Notes: generated by a model from the letters alone, not told the origin. Shown: positions 8,377 through 17,380, numbered from the stretch's first letter. The stretch: 64,000 nucleotides of DNA from DATGLG01 sp035294245 (GCA_035294245.1 DATGLG010000063.1:62001-126000); one strand, 5' to 3'. Translations and numbers: made by a program.

Positions 8377-9426
8377 ATGTCCGGTAAAGCTTGGTGGCAT
8401 TCTGACGTGTTCGGGCCGCGACTGCCGATCCTCGAGATGCGCGCTCGGGTGCTCGCAGCCATTCGCACCTTCTTCGGCGAGCGCGGCTTCCTTGAGGTCG
8501 AGACGCCCGCCTTGCAGATATCGCCGGGCATGGAGCCGCATATCATGGCCCTCTCGACCGAGCTCTCGGAACCGCTGGACCGCAACCGGCGACGACGCCT
8601 CTATCTGCACACCTCGCCGGAATTCACGATGAAGAAGCTGCTGGTCGCGGGAGTCCCGCGACTCTTCCAGATCGCGCATGTCTGGCGCGATGGGGAGCGC
8701 TCGCCCATTCATCATCCCGAATTTACCCTGCTCGAGTGGTATCGCGCCGGTGCCGATTACCAAAGCCTCATCGCCGATTGCGAGGCGCTGCTCAAATCGG
8801 CGGCCTCTACGGCCGGGGTCGCCGAGCTTCGACGTGGCGAGCGCCGCTGCGATCCCTTCGCCCCCGCCCGGCGCCTGACCGTGGCCGAGGCCTTCGGCCG
8901 CTTTTGCGGCATCGATCTGCTTGCGACAGCGCCCGACCCCTGGACCCCCGATCCGGTGCTGCTGGCTGCGGAGGCGCGACGGATCGGCCTTTATGTGAGC
9001 GAAGCCGATAGCTGGGAAGACGTGTTCTTTCGCATCATGCTGGAGCGCATCGAGCCTCGCTTGGGTGACGGTGTCCCCACCTTCCTCTGCGAATACCCGG
9101 CGTCCTTGGCTGCGCTTTCGCGGCCCAGCAGGCGCGATCCGCGCGTCGCCGAGCGCTTCGAGCTCTATGTTTGCGGCCTCGAGCTTGCCAATGCCTTCAG
9201 CGAGCTGACCGACGCCACGGAGCAGCGGCGGCGCTTCGAGGCGGACATGGCGCTCAAGGAGCGGCTCTATGGCGTGCGTTACCCCATCGACGAGGATTTT
9301 CTGGCGGCGCTTGAGGCTGGCATGCCGGAAAGTGCCGGCATCGCCTTCGGGGTCGACCGACTGCTCATGCTGCTGGCGGGTGCCGACAATATCGAGCAAG
9401 TGCTCTGGGCACCCGTGGTGTCTTGA
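8377..9426 (+). CDS. epmA: EF-P beta-lysine ligase (GenX/PoxA)
   Basis: Paralogue of class II lysyl-tRNA synthetase that attaches beta-lysine to EF-P. The 349-residue protein consists only of the catalytic core and lacks the N-terminal anticodon-binding domain of LysS. Visible class II motifs: motif 1 around LEVETPALQISPG, motif 2 RLFQIAHVWRDGE...HHPEFTLLEWYRA, and motif 3 GIAFGVDRLLMLLAG. The ATG at 8377 is preceded by a purine-rich GGAAAAGGG. It diverges from epmB, so the 73-base interval should carry both promoters. Confidence 0.94.
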   Translation: MSGKAWWHSDVFGPRLPILEMRARVLAAIRTFFGERGFLEVETPALQISPGMEPHIMALSTELSEPLDRNRRRRLYLHTSPEFTMKKLLVAGVPRLFQIAHVWRDGERSPIHHPEFTLLEWYRAGADYQSLIADCEALLKSAASTAGVAELRRGERRCDPFAPARRLTVAEAFGRFCGIDLLATAPDPWTPDPVLLAAEARRIGLYVSEADSWEDVFFRIMLERIEPRLGDGVPTFLCEYPASLAALSRPSRRDPRVAERFELYVCGLELANAFSELTDATEQRRRFEADMALKERLYGVRYPIDEDFLAALEAGMPESAGIAFGVDRLLMLLAGADNIEQVLWAPVVS

Positions 9427-9430
9427 TCGC

Positions 9431-10120
9431 CTACTTCGCCTCGGCAAAGACGCGATTGAACGCCGCCACCGCAGCCGCGGGGCCTTCCTCATACGCCCAT
9501 ACGCCATTCGCGACGGCGAGAAAATCGGCGCCGGCGGTGACGAGCGGCCGGCAGTTCTCGACGGTAATGCCGCCGATAGCGACGCACGGTACCGTCATGA
9601 CCTCGCTCCACCAGCGGAGGATGTCGAGATCGGCCCGATGCTTGGCATCCTTGGTGGCACTCGGGTAGAAGGCGCCGAAGGCGACGTAATCGGCGCCGGC
9701 TTCCGCCGCCTCCATGGCGAGATGTCGGGAATCGTGGCAGGTGACGCCGACGATCCGATCCTTCCCCAAGAGCCGCCGCGCTTCCGCATAGGGTGTGTCC
9801 TCCTGGCCGACATGCACACCATCGGCGCCGGCCTTAAGCGCGAGATCCGGACGATCGTTGACGAGCAGGGCGACGTCGTGGCGCGCGCAGATGGGCATCA
9901 GCGCGCTCGCCGCGCGGAGGATTTCGGTATCCGGCACATCCTTGAGCCGGAGCTGGAGACAGGCGACGTCGCCGCCGCTAAGGGCGGCTTCGAGCTCGTG
10001 TGCGAAGAGGGACAGCTCGAACGCTGCCGGCGTGATCAGGTAGAGCCGGCAGGGAGAGGTGGGATCCAGGCGCGACCCCCGATCAGTCTTTGCTCTTATA
10101 GATATCGATGACCTTGCCAA
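9431..10120 (-). CDS. thiE: Thiamine-phosphate synthase
   Basis: Couples HMP-PP and thiazole phosphate to thiamine monophosphate. The TIM-barrel sequence begins at CRLYLITPAAF and shows LQLRLKD, LLVNDRPDLAL, DGVHVGQED, GVTCHDS and AIGGITVEN. No ATG or GTG lies close to the domain start. The nearest conventional codon is a TTG at 10120, inside the 3' end of fba (38-base overlap); a CTG at 10069 would give a shorter protein. The start is therefore uncertain while the product is clear. It appears translationally coupled to fba. Confidence 0.88.
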   Translation of the reverse strand: MARSSISIRAKTDRGSRLDPTSPCRLYLITPAAFELSLFAHELEAALSGGDVACLQLRLKDVPDTEILRAASALMPICARHDVALLVNDRPDLALKAGADGVHVGQEDTPYAEARRLLGKDRIVGVTCHDSRHLAMEAAEAGADYVAFGAFYPSATKDAKHRADLDILRWWSEVMTVPCVAIGGITVENCRPLVTAGADFLAVANGVWAYEEGPAAAVAAFNRVFAEAK

Positions 10121-11012
10121 GGAGTTCGATCGCCTGCTCGCGCGGGCGCTGGAAGCTGTTGCGGCCGATGATTGAACCCGTGCCGCCGCCGTCGCGGATG
10201 GCGCGCACCTCGTCGAGGATGCCCGCTTCGTCCTTGGCCTCGCCGCCTGAGAAGACGACGAGCCTGCGGCCGTTGAAAGCGGCCTGCACCACATGGCGCA
10301 CGCGCGCGCTCAAGCTCGCAATCTCGATCTTCTGGCTCTCATACACTTTCTTCGCGGCATCCAGCTCGAGATGCTCGCTCGGCGGCTTCACCTTAATGAT
10401 ATGCGCGCCCAGGAGCGCCGCCATGTGTGCCGCATAGGCGCAGATGTCGACCGCCGTCTCGCCGGGCTTGGAGAGGGCGCCGCCACGGGGATAGGACCAT
10501 ATGACCACCGCCAAGCCCTTGCGCTTGGCCTCTTCGGCCATGCCCCGGATCTCCTCCATCATTCCATAGGCTGCATCGGAGCCCGGATAAATGGTGAAGC
10601 CGATAGCGGAGCAGCCGAGGCGAAGGGCATCGTCAACCGAGCCGGTGACCGCTTGATCGGCGGCTTCCTTCGCGCGCGACAGGCTATTGGCGCTATTGAC
10701 CTTGAGGATGAGGGGGATCTGCCCGGCAAAGGTGTCGGCCCCCGCCTCGATCATCCCGAGCGGCGCCGCATAGGCCGAAAGTCCGGCGTCGAGGGCAAGC
10801 TGGAAATGATAATGGGGATCGTAGGCCGGCGGATTGGGCGCGAAGCTGCGCGCCGGGCCGTGCTCGAAGCCCTGATCGACGGGGAGAATGACGAGGCGTC
10901 CGGTACCGGCGAGCCGTCCCGTCATGAGAATGCGCGCCAGATTGGCTTTGGTTCCCGGGCAATCGCTCTCGTAATTGTCCAGGATGCGCTTGACGCGTTG
11001 GGTAACCTTCAT
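10083..11012 (-). CDS. fba: Class I fructose-bisphosphate aldolase (DhnA/archaeal type)
   Basis: Reversible cleavage of fructose-1,6-bisphosphate to DHAP and glyceraldehyde-3-phosphate through a Schiff base. The 309 residues match the DhnA-type aldolase: ILPVDQGFEHGP near the N-terminus, GFTIYPGS, HIIKVKPP (Lys207/209 region, likely Schiff-base Lys) and VVFSGGEAKDE for phosphate binding. It belongs to the minus-strand tkt-gap-fba glycolytic/Calvin-type cluster and overlaps thiE downstream. It is not the metal-dependent class II enzyme, since no His-rich zinc site is seen. Confidence 0.92.
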   Translation of the reverse strand: MKVTQRVKRILDNYESDCPGTKANLARILMTGRLAGTGRLVILPVDQGFEHGPARSFAPNPPAYDPHYHFQLALDAGLSAYAAPLGMIEAGADTFAGQIPLILKVNSANSLSRAKEAADQAVTGSVDDALRLGCSAIGFTIYPGSDAAYGMMEEIRGMAEEAKRKGLAVVIWSYPRGGALSKPGETAVDICAYAAHMAALLGAHIIKVKPPSEHLELDAAKKVYESQKIEIASLSARVRHVVQAAFNGRRLVVFSGGEAKDEAGILDEVRAIRDGGGTGSIIGRNSFQRPREQAIELLGKVIDIYKSKD

Positions 11013-11114
11013 CTCGGAGCCCCCATTCTACAGTCAGGCCTCGCAAAACGGCCTCTGGAATAGCCGAGGCTCTCCCGATTTGCAATCTCGGGGTCGGGGA
11101 CAAATCCGTGGCAG

Positions 11115-11579
11115 TCAGAGCGCATCACCGGAAAGCCAGTTTCGGCAGGCGTCCGCGGGATCGGCGCTCATGCGCAGATCGAGCGCATGCAGCGGCCGTC
11201 GTCGCAAAAGGCGCCGATTCTGTTGAGCCGCAATATCGGCGAGCTTGGTCGCCATTCGGGCCGAGCCCGTGAAGCACACGGCTTCGACGCCGATGCGGAA
11301 GGCGGCGAGCACGAGGCCCGGCAGATCGTCGCAATCGAGGACTGCCTCGAAGCGCGCTTCGGGTTGGGCGCTCCGGACTGCCTCCAGAACGGCCGCGAAC
11401 CATCCGGCGCCCGCATAAGCGGCGGTCCCGGGGGCGGTCCAGAGCACGACGGACGTATCGAGCGCCGCGGCCGCCTCGACCGCCATTCTTGCATCCGCAA
11501 GCGAATGGAAGATGACCGCCCGTCCGGTCGCTCGCCGGCTGCGCTCGCGTCCTCGTGCCGTGATGCGAGACCCCGCCAT
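11115..11579 (-). CDS. Conserved-looking hypothetical protein between gap and fba
   Basis: A 154-residue protein of unknown function. The body is a small alpha/beta sequence with hydrophobic strands (AVIFHSLADARMAVEAA, TSVVLWTAPGTAAYAG, AVLDCDDLPGLVLAAF, GVEAVCFTGS) resembling a Rossmann-like or CheY-like fold, without an obvious catalytic motif. No signal peptide or membrane helix. It is co-oriented with gap (87 bases upstream) and fba (about 100 bases downstream) and occupies the place where pgk is usually found. An overlapping minus-strand frame is a shadow. Confidence 0.6.
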   Translation of the reverse strand: MAGSRITARGRERSRRATGRAVIFHSLADARMAVEAAAALDTSVVLWTAPGTAAYAGAGWFAAVLEAVRSAQPEARFEAVLDCDDLPGLVLAAFRIGVEAVCFTGSARMATKLADIAAQQNRRLLRRRPLHALDLRMSADPADACRNWLSGDAL

Positions 11580-11665
11580 CCACGAAGCTTAGCATGCGCA
11601 AGGCATGCAAAGCAGCGGGACGGGAGCAGCCGCTCCCGGAAAGGGCGATGAGGCGGCCCTTTACG

Positions 11666-12676
11666 TCATTTCAATTTGCCCATCAGCACGGCAACATCCG
11701 CCATGCGGTTGGCGAAGCCCCACTCGTTGTCGTACCAGGAGAGCACGCGGACGAGCTTGCCGTCGACGACCTGCGTCTGAGTCAGGTCGAAGGTCGAGCT
11801 TGCAGGGTTGTGGTTGAAATCCGACGACACCAGCTCCTCGTCGGTTACCTCGAGAATGCCCTTGAGACGGTTGCTCTTGGCGGCCTTGACGACCGCCTCG
11901 TTCACGGCTTCGACGGTCGCGGGCCTCCTCGGGACGAATTTGAAATCGATCATCGAGACATTGGGTGTCGGCACGCGGATTGCGGTGCCGTCGAGCTTGC
12001 CCTTGAGCTCGGGAAGCACGAGGCCGACGGCGCGCGCCGCCCCTGTCGTGGTGGGGATCATCGAGAGCGCGGCCGCACGGGCGCGGCGCGCATCCTTGTG
12101 CAGCGTATCGACCAGGCGCTGGTCGCCCGTGTAAGAGTGCACGGTGGTCATGTAGCCATGCTCGATGCCGAACGCGTTGTGCAGCACGGCGGCGACGGGC
12201 GCCAGGCAGTTGGTCGTGCAGGACGCGTTCGAGACCACGGTGTGCTTGCTGTTGAGCTTGTCCTCGTTGACACCATAGACGACGGTGAGGTCGACCCCGG
12301 TCGCCGGGGCGGAGATCAACACCCGCCGCGCGCCGGCCTGGATATGCTTCTCCGCGGCTTCCTTGCTGGTGAAGCGGCCCGTGCATTCCAGCACCACGTC
12401 GATCTCGAGCTCCTTCCAGGGCAGCTTCGTCGGATCGCTTTCGGCGATCACCCGGATATTGCCCTGGCCCAGGTCGATGCCCGTCTTGGTCACCTTGATC
12501 TTGCCCGGGAAGGGACCGTGGACGGAGTCGTGCTTCAGCATCTTGGCGTTCATCTCGACCGAGCCGAGATCATTGATCGCCACGAACTTGATATCCTTGC
12601 GCCCGCTTTCATAGGCGGCGCGGAGCACATGACGGCCGATCCGCCCAAAGCCGTTGATCGCCACACGAACTGCCAT
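11666..12676 (-). CDS. gap: Glyceraldehyde-3-phosphate dehydrogenase
   Basis: Type I GAPDH, 336 residues, converting glyceraldehyde-3-phosphate to 1,3-bisphosphoglycerate. The NAD-binding signature INGFGRIGRH is at 7-16 and the active-site ASCTTNCLAP has Cys153. The downstream arginine/His region and the SWYDNEWGFANRM C-terminus are intact. The presence of Asp after the second strand (AINDLG) suggests NAD rather than NADP preference. It lies 25 bases after tkt on the same strand and is probably co-transcribed with it. Confidence 0.97.
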   Translation of the reverse strand: MAVRVAINGFGRIGRHVLRAAYESGRKDIKFVAINDLGSVEMNAKMLKHDSVHGPFPGKIKVTKTGIDLGQGNIRVIAESDPTKLPWKELEIDVVLECTGRFTSKEAAEKHIQAGARRVLISAPATGVDLTVVYGVNEDKLNSKHTVVSNASCTTNCLAPVAAVLHNAFGIEHGYMTTVHSYTGDQRLVDTLHKDARRARAAALSMIPTTTGAARAVGLVLPELKGKLDGTAIRVPTPNVSMIDFKFVPRRPATVEAVNEAVVKAAKSNRLKGILEVTDEELVSSDFNHNPASSTFDLTQTQVVDGKLVRVLSWYDNEWGFANRMADVAVLMGKLK

Positions 12677-12701
12677 TGTCGCTCTCCAGTCTATCCTCGC
12701 G

Positions 12702-14720
12702 TTACCGGCCTAGCGGCATAAGTCTCGCCCGCGCCGCCGACACGACCGCGTCGGCCGTGATGCCGAAGTGCTTATAAAGCTCGTCATAAGGACCGGATGC
12801 GCCGAAACTGTGCATGCCGATGAAGATGCCGTCGCTCCCCAAGTATCGCTCCCAGCCGAAGCCGGCAGCCGCCTCGATGGCGATGCGCAAGCTGCCTTGG
12901 CCCAAGACCTCGCGGCGATAGGCTTCCGGCTGCTGATCGAAGAGCCGCCAGCAGGGCATCGAGACGACAGCAGCGCCGATCCCCTCCGATTCGAGCATCT
13001 TCTGCGCGGCAAGCGCGATTTCCACCTCGGAGCCCGAAGCGAGCAAGCTGACGCGGCGCTCACCGGCGGAAGGGGCGAGCACATAAGCGCCCTTGGCGCA
13101 GAGATTGGCATCGCCTGGGTTCGCGCGCAGGGTGGGGAGCGCCTGCCGGGTCAAGGAGAGCACCGACGGCGTTGCCTCGCTCTCCAGGGCAAGCATCCAG
13201 CATTCTACCGTCTCGACCCCGTCCGCCGGCCGGAAGACGTTGAGGTTGGGGATGGCGCGCAGGCCGGCGAGCTGCTCGACGGGCTGATGGGTTGGGCCAT
13301 CCTCGCCGAGCCCGATCGAATCATGGGTCATCACGAAAACGACACGCTGATGCATCAGCGCCGCAAGCCGGATCGCCGGCCGGCAGTAATCGGTGAAGAT
13401 GAGGAAAGTGCCGCCATAGGGAATGACGCCCTTGTGAAGCGCCATTCCGTTCATCACGGCGGCCATGGCATGCTCGCGCACCCCGTAATGGATATAGCGG
13501 CCGGCGAAGTTGTCGCGACTGACCGTCGCCATGCCGTCGGCCAATGTGCCATTCGAGCCGGTAAGATCGGCCGACCCGCCGACCATCTCGGGGATCGCCG
13601 CGACCAGGGCGTCGAGAGTGGCCTTGGAGGTTTGCCGGGTCGCGAGCCTCGGCTTCTTCTCGGCGAAATGGCGTTTCACCGCGAGCGCCGGCGCCTGCCA
13701 GTTCTCGGGCAGCCGCCCCGCCACAAGGCGCGCGAATTCAGCCCGGACAGCGGGTTCCCGCACCTCGAGAGCGCTGCGCCAGCGTCGATATTCGTCCGTG
13801 CCGCGCAGGCCGACCTGGCGCCACGCGGCGACGATCTCTTCGGGGACCTCGAAGGGTGGATAGGGCCAGCCCAACGCCGCCCGGGCGCCTTCGATCTCCT
13901 TGACGCCGAGTGGCGCGCCGTGCGCCGCCGCCGTTCCCGCCTTGGTCGGGGCGCCATAGCCAATGGTGGTTCGACAGGCGATAAAGGACGGGAGCTTCGT
14001 CGCTTTAGCGCGAGCCAGCGCGCCGTAGATCTCGCCCGGCTGGTGGCCGTCGACCGCCTGCACGTCCCAGCCGCAGGCGCGGAATCGGGCGAGCTGATCG
14101 TCGGCAACGGCAAGGTCGGTCGAGCCATCGATTGAGACGCGGTTGTCGTCCCAGAGGACGATCAGCTTTCCGAGCCGGAGGTGCCCCGCCAGCGAGATCG
14201 CCTCGTGGCTGATCCCCTCCATGAGGCAGCCATCCCCGGCGATCACATAAGTATAGTGATCGACGAGGGCGTCGCCGAAGCGGGCGTTCAACAGCCGTTC
14301 GGCCAGGGCCATGCCCACCGCGTTCGCGAGACCTTGGCCGAGAGGGCCCGTCGTCGTCTCGATGCCGGGCGCCAACCCGTATTCGGGATGGCCGGCCGTT
14401 CGGCTGCCGAGCTGACGGAACCGACGCAGCTCCTCGATCGTCATCGCCGGATAGCCGGTGAGGTGGAGGAGGGAATAGAGAAGCATCGACCCATGCCCGG
14501 CCGACAGCACGAAGCGGTCGCGATCGGGCCAGTCGGGATGCTGCGGATCGAATTTGAGGAAGTTCGCAAACAGCACCGTCGCGATATCCGCGGCGCCCAT
14601 GGGCATGCCGGGATGGCCGGACTTCGCGGCCTCGACCGCGTCCATGGCGAGGGCTCGAATCGCGTTTGCCATTTGCTGATGGCGCGCGAGGGACGAGCGG
14701 AAAGACGCGCTGTCGTTCAT
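12702..14720 (-). CDS. tkt: Transketolase
   Basis: TPP-dependent transfer of two-carbon units in the pentose phosphate/Calvin pathways. The protein has 672 residues from the ATG at 14720 (MNDSASFRSSLARHQQMAN). The TPP/Mg motif reads GDGCLMEGISHEA...LIVLWDDN; the substrate-binding SGHPGMPMGAAD and the pyrimidine-binding HDSIGLGEDGPTHQP are present. Length is typical. An upstream extension of the same frame to 14972 is not transketolase-like. It is the first gene of the tkt-gap-...-fba run. Confidence 0.96.
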   Translation of the reverse strand: MNDSASFRSSLARHQQMANAIRALAMDAVEAAKSGHPGMPMGAADIATVLFANFLKFDPQHPDWPDRDRFVLSAGHGSMLLYSLLHLTGYPAMTIEELRRFRQLGSRTAGHPEYGLAPGIETTTGPLGQGLANAVGMALAERLLNARFGDALVDHYTYVIAGDGCLMEGISHEAISLAGHLRLGKLIVLWDDNRVSIDGSTDLAVADDQLARFRACGWDVQAVDGHQPGEIYGALARAKATKLPSFIACRTTIGYGAPTKAGTAAAHGAPLGVKEIEGARAALGWPYPPFEVPEEIVAAWRQVGLRGTDEYRRWRSALEVREPAVRAEFARLVAGRLPENWQAPALAVKRHFAEKKPRLATRQTSKATLDALVAAIPEMVGGSADLTGSNGTLADGMATVSRDNFAGRYIHYGVREHAMAAVMNGMALHKGVIPYGGTFLIFTDYCRPAIRLAALMHQRVVFVMTHDSIGLGEDGPTHQPVEQLAGLRAIPNLNVFRPADGVETVECWMLALESEATPSVLSLTRQALPTLRANPGDANLCAKGAYVLAPSAGERRVSLLASGSEVEIALAAQKMLESEGIGAAVVSMPCWRLFDQQPEAYRREVLGQGSLRIAIEAAAGFGWERYLGSDGIFIGMHSFGASGPYDELYKHFGITADAVVSAARARLMPLGR

Positions 14721-14970
14721 CGGAATGGAACCAGCCCTGACGGCCGCTGCGGCGGTCGAGAGAGGAAGCGGACGGCCGAAAATCGCCGCGAACATGCCGC
14801 CATGATCCCGCCCCGTCAACCACTTCCGTGAGCGGGCATTCGTGATAAGACCGTGGCCCCCCTCGCGCGTCCTGCTGGCGGCGCCGATGATTGACGCTCG
14901 GGCACAGCGAAGCGTATGCTCTCGCCATCGATCCGGCAATTCTAACACATTCTCGCAACGCGGGATTCTC

Positions 14971-15192
14971 ATGGCACGACTCGAGGCGGCGCGACAGCGT
15001 TTGGAGAAGGCGATCGTTCGCCTCGAGCTGGCGGCGCAAGCCAGTCATGCACGGAGCGCGGAGCGTGCAAGGCTCGCGGAAGCCCTGGAAGCTGCGCGGA
15101 GCGAAAGCCGGGCGCTTCGCGAGGTCGGGTCGACGGTTTCCGGCCGTCTCGACGCGGTGATCGGCCAGCTCAAGCATGTCCTCGAGGCTTAG
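14971..15192 (+). CDS. Small coiled-coil protein (DUF4164-like)
   Basis: A 73-residue, almost entirely helical protein (ARLEAARQRLEKAIVRLEL ... VIGQLKHVLE), five bases upstream of zapA. Position, size and coiled-coil composition match the DUF4164 proteins found before zapA in Hyphomicrobiales; the role is unknown, though neighbourhood suggests cell division. The ATG at 14971 is chosen because the frame upstream (to 14842) is not coil-like. Codons are A/L/E/R-rich. Confidence 0.75.
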   Translation: MARLEAARQRLEKAIVRLELAAQASHARSAERARLAEALEAARSESRALREVGSTVSGRLDAVIGQLKHVLEA

Positions 15193-15197
15193 GCCGC

Positions 15198-15527
15198 ATG
15201 TCTCAGCTCACGATCACGATCAACGGGCGGCCTTACCAGGTCGCCTGCGATGACGGTCAGGAAGAGCATCTCCGCCAGCTTGCCGGTTATATCGACAAGC
15301 GCGTCGGCGAATTGAGCGCGGCAATGGGACAGATTGGCGATGCGCGCCTTCTCGTGATGACGAGCCTCTTAATCGCCGACGAGCTCGCCGACGCCTACGC
15401 CGCGCTTGACGAGGAGCGCAAGAAGCCGCGCGGCATTGCCCCCGAGACGGAGGCGGCGCTCGCTCAGGGCATCGAGGCCCTGGCTGCGCGGATCGAAAAC
15501 ATTGCCGCGCGGCTCGAAGCTGCCTAG
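15198..15527 (+). CDS. zapA: Cell division protein ZapA
   Basis: FtsZ-associated protein that cross-links FtsZ filaments at midcell. The 109 residues begin with the characteristic beta segment MSQLTITINGRPYQVACDDG, followed by EEHLRQLAGYIDKRV and a long C-terminal coiled coil. The gene order DUF4164-zapA-6S RNA-fau supports the assignment. An Ala-rich linker separates the head from the C-terminal helix. Confidence 0.93.
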   Translation: MSQLTITINGRPYQVACDDGQEEHLRQLAGYIDKRVGELSAAMGQIGDARLLVMTSLLIADELADAYAALDEERKKPRGIAPETEAALAQGIEALAARIENIAARLEAA

Positions 15528-15529
15528 AT

Positions 15530-15680
15530 TCACGTCTGGACGGGGCTGCACGGTTCGTCAGGCTGCTTCGTGCCCTGGGGCCAATGACTTCCTCAAGGGA
15601 GCTGTCACTGCCGGGATCGAGGTCTCGGTACACGGCGCCCACCTGCGTGAGCAGGCCACAGAGGACAAGTAAAAGCCAAC
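15530..15680 (+). ncRNA. ssrS: 6S RNA (approximate ends)
   Basis: The non-coding gap between zapA and the 5-formyltetrahydrofolate cyclo-ligase gene is the standard place of 6S RNA in proteobacteria, where it binds sigma70-RNA polymerase and mimics an open promoter. The gap holds GC-rich segments that could form the closing stem, and the stretches CCTGGGGCCAATGACTTCC and CACGGCGCCCACCTGCGTGA resemble alphaproteobacterial 6S RNA as I remember it. Ends are estimates; no covariance search was run. Confidence 0.7.
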
Positions 15681-15721
15681 GGCCGCCGTGGCTCCGTTCG
15701 CTCCTACGGCAGGATTCAGCA

Positions 15722-16321
15722 ATGACCTTGAGCGAAGAGAAAAAGGCCGCGCGCCTTGCCGCTATCGCGCGTCGTGATCAGGCTCATGCCGCGCTTGCCG
15801 ATATTGCGCCTGATCGCGTCGCGGCTCATTTCGCCGCGACCTTCCGACTGGACCCCGGTGCCGTGGTTTCCGCCTACTGGCCTGGACGCACCGAGCTCGA
15901 CATCCGCCCCCTGGCCGAGCGGCTCCATCGTAGCGGACATCCGATCGGACTCCCCGTCGTCCTCGGGCGCGGGCGGCCACTCGTCTTTCGATTGTGGAGG
16001 CCCGGTGATGTCCTCGAGCCCAAGCCGTTCGGCCTGCAAGAGCCCTATGCCACGGCTCCAGAGGTGACGCCGCAGGTGTTGCTGGTGCCGTTCCTTTCCT
16101 TCGACCGGAGCGGCTACCGGATCGGCTATGGCGCCGGCTATTACGACCGGACGCTGGCCACCCTTCGCGCCCGCCGCAAGGTGCTCGCGATCGGCGTCGG
16201 CTATGCCGCACAAGGGACCGACCGCCTGCCGCACGACGCTCACGACCAGCCCCTCGACTGGGTCGTCACGGAAGAGGGGCCCCTCGCCTTCGATGGTGCC
16301 AAGATGAGCGGGGCGGAATGA
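15722..16321 (+). CDS. 5-formyltetrahydrofolate cyclo-ligase
   Basis: ATP-dependent conversion of 5-formyl-THF to 5,10-methenyl-THF (YgfA/Fau family), 199 residues. The N-terminus SEEKKAARLAAIARRDQ carries the basic helix used for nucleotide binding, and the C-terminal signature DRSGYRIGYGAGYYDRTL is intact. The ATG at 15722 follows the 6S RNA; co-processing of 6S RNA with this gene is known in other proteobacteria. The last four bases (ATGA) overlap the start of the next gene, indicating translational coupling. Confidence 0.92.
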   Translation: MTLSEEKKAARLAAIARRDQAHAALADIAPDRVAAHFAATFRLDPGAVVSAYWPGRTELDIRPLAERLHRSGHPIGLPVVLGRGRPLVFRLWRPGDVLEPKPFGLQEPYATAPEVTPQVLLVPFLSFDRSGYRIGYGAGYYDRTLATLRARRKVLAIGVGYAAQGTDRLPHDAHDQPLDWVVTEEGPLAFDGAKMSGAE

Positions 16322-17166
16322 AGCTGCTCGTCTGCGGAGACGTTGTCGGCCGCGCCGGACGCAATGTCGTCTGCGATCAAGTTCCGTTGCTCCGTAAGGC
16401 GCTCGGCCTCGATTTCGTCGTCGTCAACGGCGAGAATGCCGCGGGTGGCTTCGGCATCACCGGCGAGATCTGCGGACAATTCTATGCCGCGGGTGTCGAT
16501 GCGATCACCACCGGCAATCATGTCTGGGATCAGCGGGAAACGGCGAGCTACATCCTGCGCGATCCGAAGCTTCTGCGGCCGCATAATTTCCCGCCGGCGA
16601 CGCCCGGGCGCGGGGTCGGCGTCTTTCCGACGGCGAGCGGCAAGCGCGTCGTGATTCTGCACGTCATGATGCAGCTTTTCATGGAGCCCCTCGACAACCC
16701 CTTCACCTGCCTCGAGCAGCAGCTCGCGACCCATAAGCTCGGCCGGAATGCCGACCTCATTCTCGTCGACGCCCACGGGGAGGCCACGAGCGAGAAGGTG
16801 GCGATCGGGCATTTCTGCGATGGGCGGGTCTCCGCAGTGATCGGCACCCATTCCCATATTCCCACCGCCGATGCGCAGATCCTTCCCGGTGGAACCGCAT
16901 ATCAGACCGATCTCGGGATGTGCGGCGACTATGATTCCGTCATCGGCATGAAGAAGGACGTGGCGGTGGCGCGCTTCGTGAATAAGCTTCGCGGCGAGCG
17001 GCTTTCGCCGGCGGAAGGCGAGGCGACGCTATGCGCCGCCTATATCGAGACCGATGATGCCACCGGCCTGGCGACGCATATCTCTCCGTTGCGGCTCGGT
17101 GGGCGATTGCAGCCCCATTGGCCGCTGCCGGCGCCGATGGGCTCACTCAAGCCGCCCAAATTCTAG
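16318..17166 (+). CDS. YmdB-like metallophosphoesterase (TIGR00282 family)
   Basis: Probable dinuclear-metal phosphodiesterase of the YmdB family, 282 residues. Metal ligands are visible as CGDVVGRAGR (Asp8), NGENAAGG (Asn/Glu), TTGNHVWD (Asn-His), ILVDAHGEATSEK and GTHSHIPTADAQ. In Bacillus, YmdB hydrolyses 2',3'-cyclic nucleotides; the function in alphaproteobacteria is not settled. It overlaps the cyclo-ligase gene by four bases. Confidence 0.88.
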   Translation: MKLLVCGDVVGRAGRNVVCDQVPLLRKALGLDFVVVNGENAAGGFGITGEICGQFYAAGVDAITTGNHVWDQRETASYILRDPKLLRPHNFPPATPGRGVGVFPTASGKRVVILHVMMQLFMEPLDNPFTCLEQQLATHKLGRNADLILVDAHGEATSEKVAIGHFCDGRVSAVIGTHSHIPTADAQILPGGTAYQTDLGMCGDYDSVIGMKKDVAVARFVNKLRGERLSPAEGEATLCAAYIETDDATGLATHISPLRLGGRLQPHWPLPAPMGSLKPPKF

Positions 17167-17380
17167 CAGCGCCGGCGCGCTCGGGCTCAGTTTCGGGGCA
17201 AGGCATCCGGCTCTTGACCTTGATCGAGAAATGGCCCATCCCGTCTCGGCGCGGCGGCTTCCGTGGCGCCCAATTCTTGCCATATTGCTCTGTTAGCTGA
17301 CGGCTAGTCGTCGTGCGCTTGCATACAATATGTGGTATAGACTTGCGGGCACCCCCGCAGAGACTTGATTCGCATAGCTC

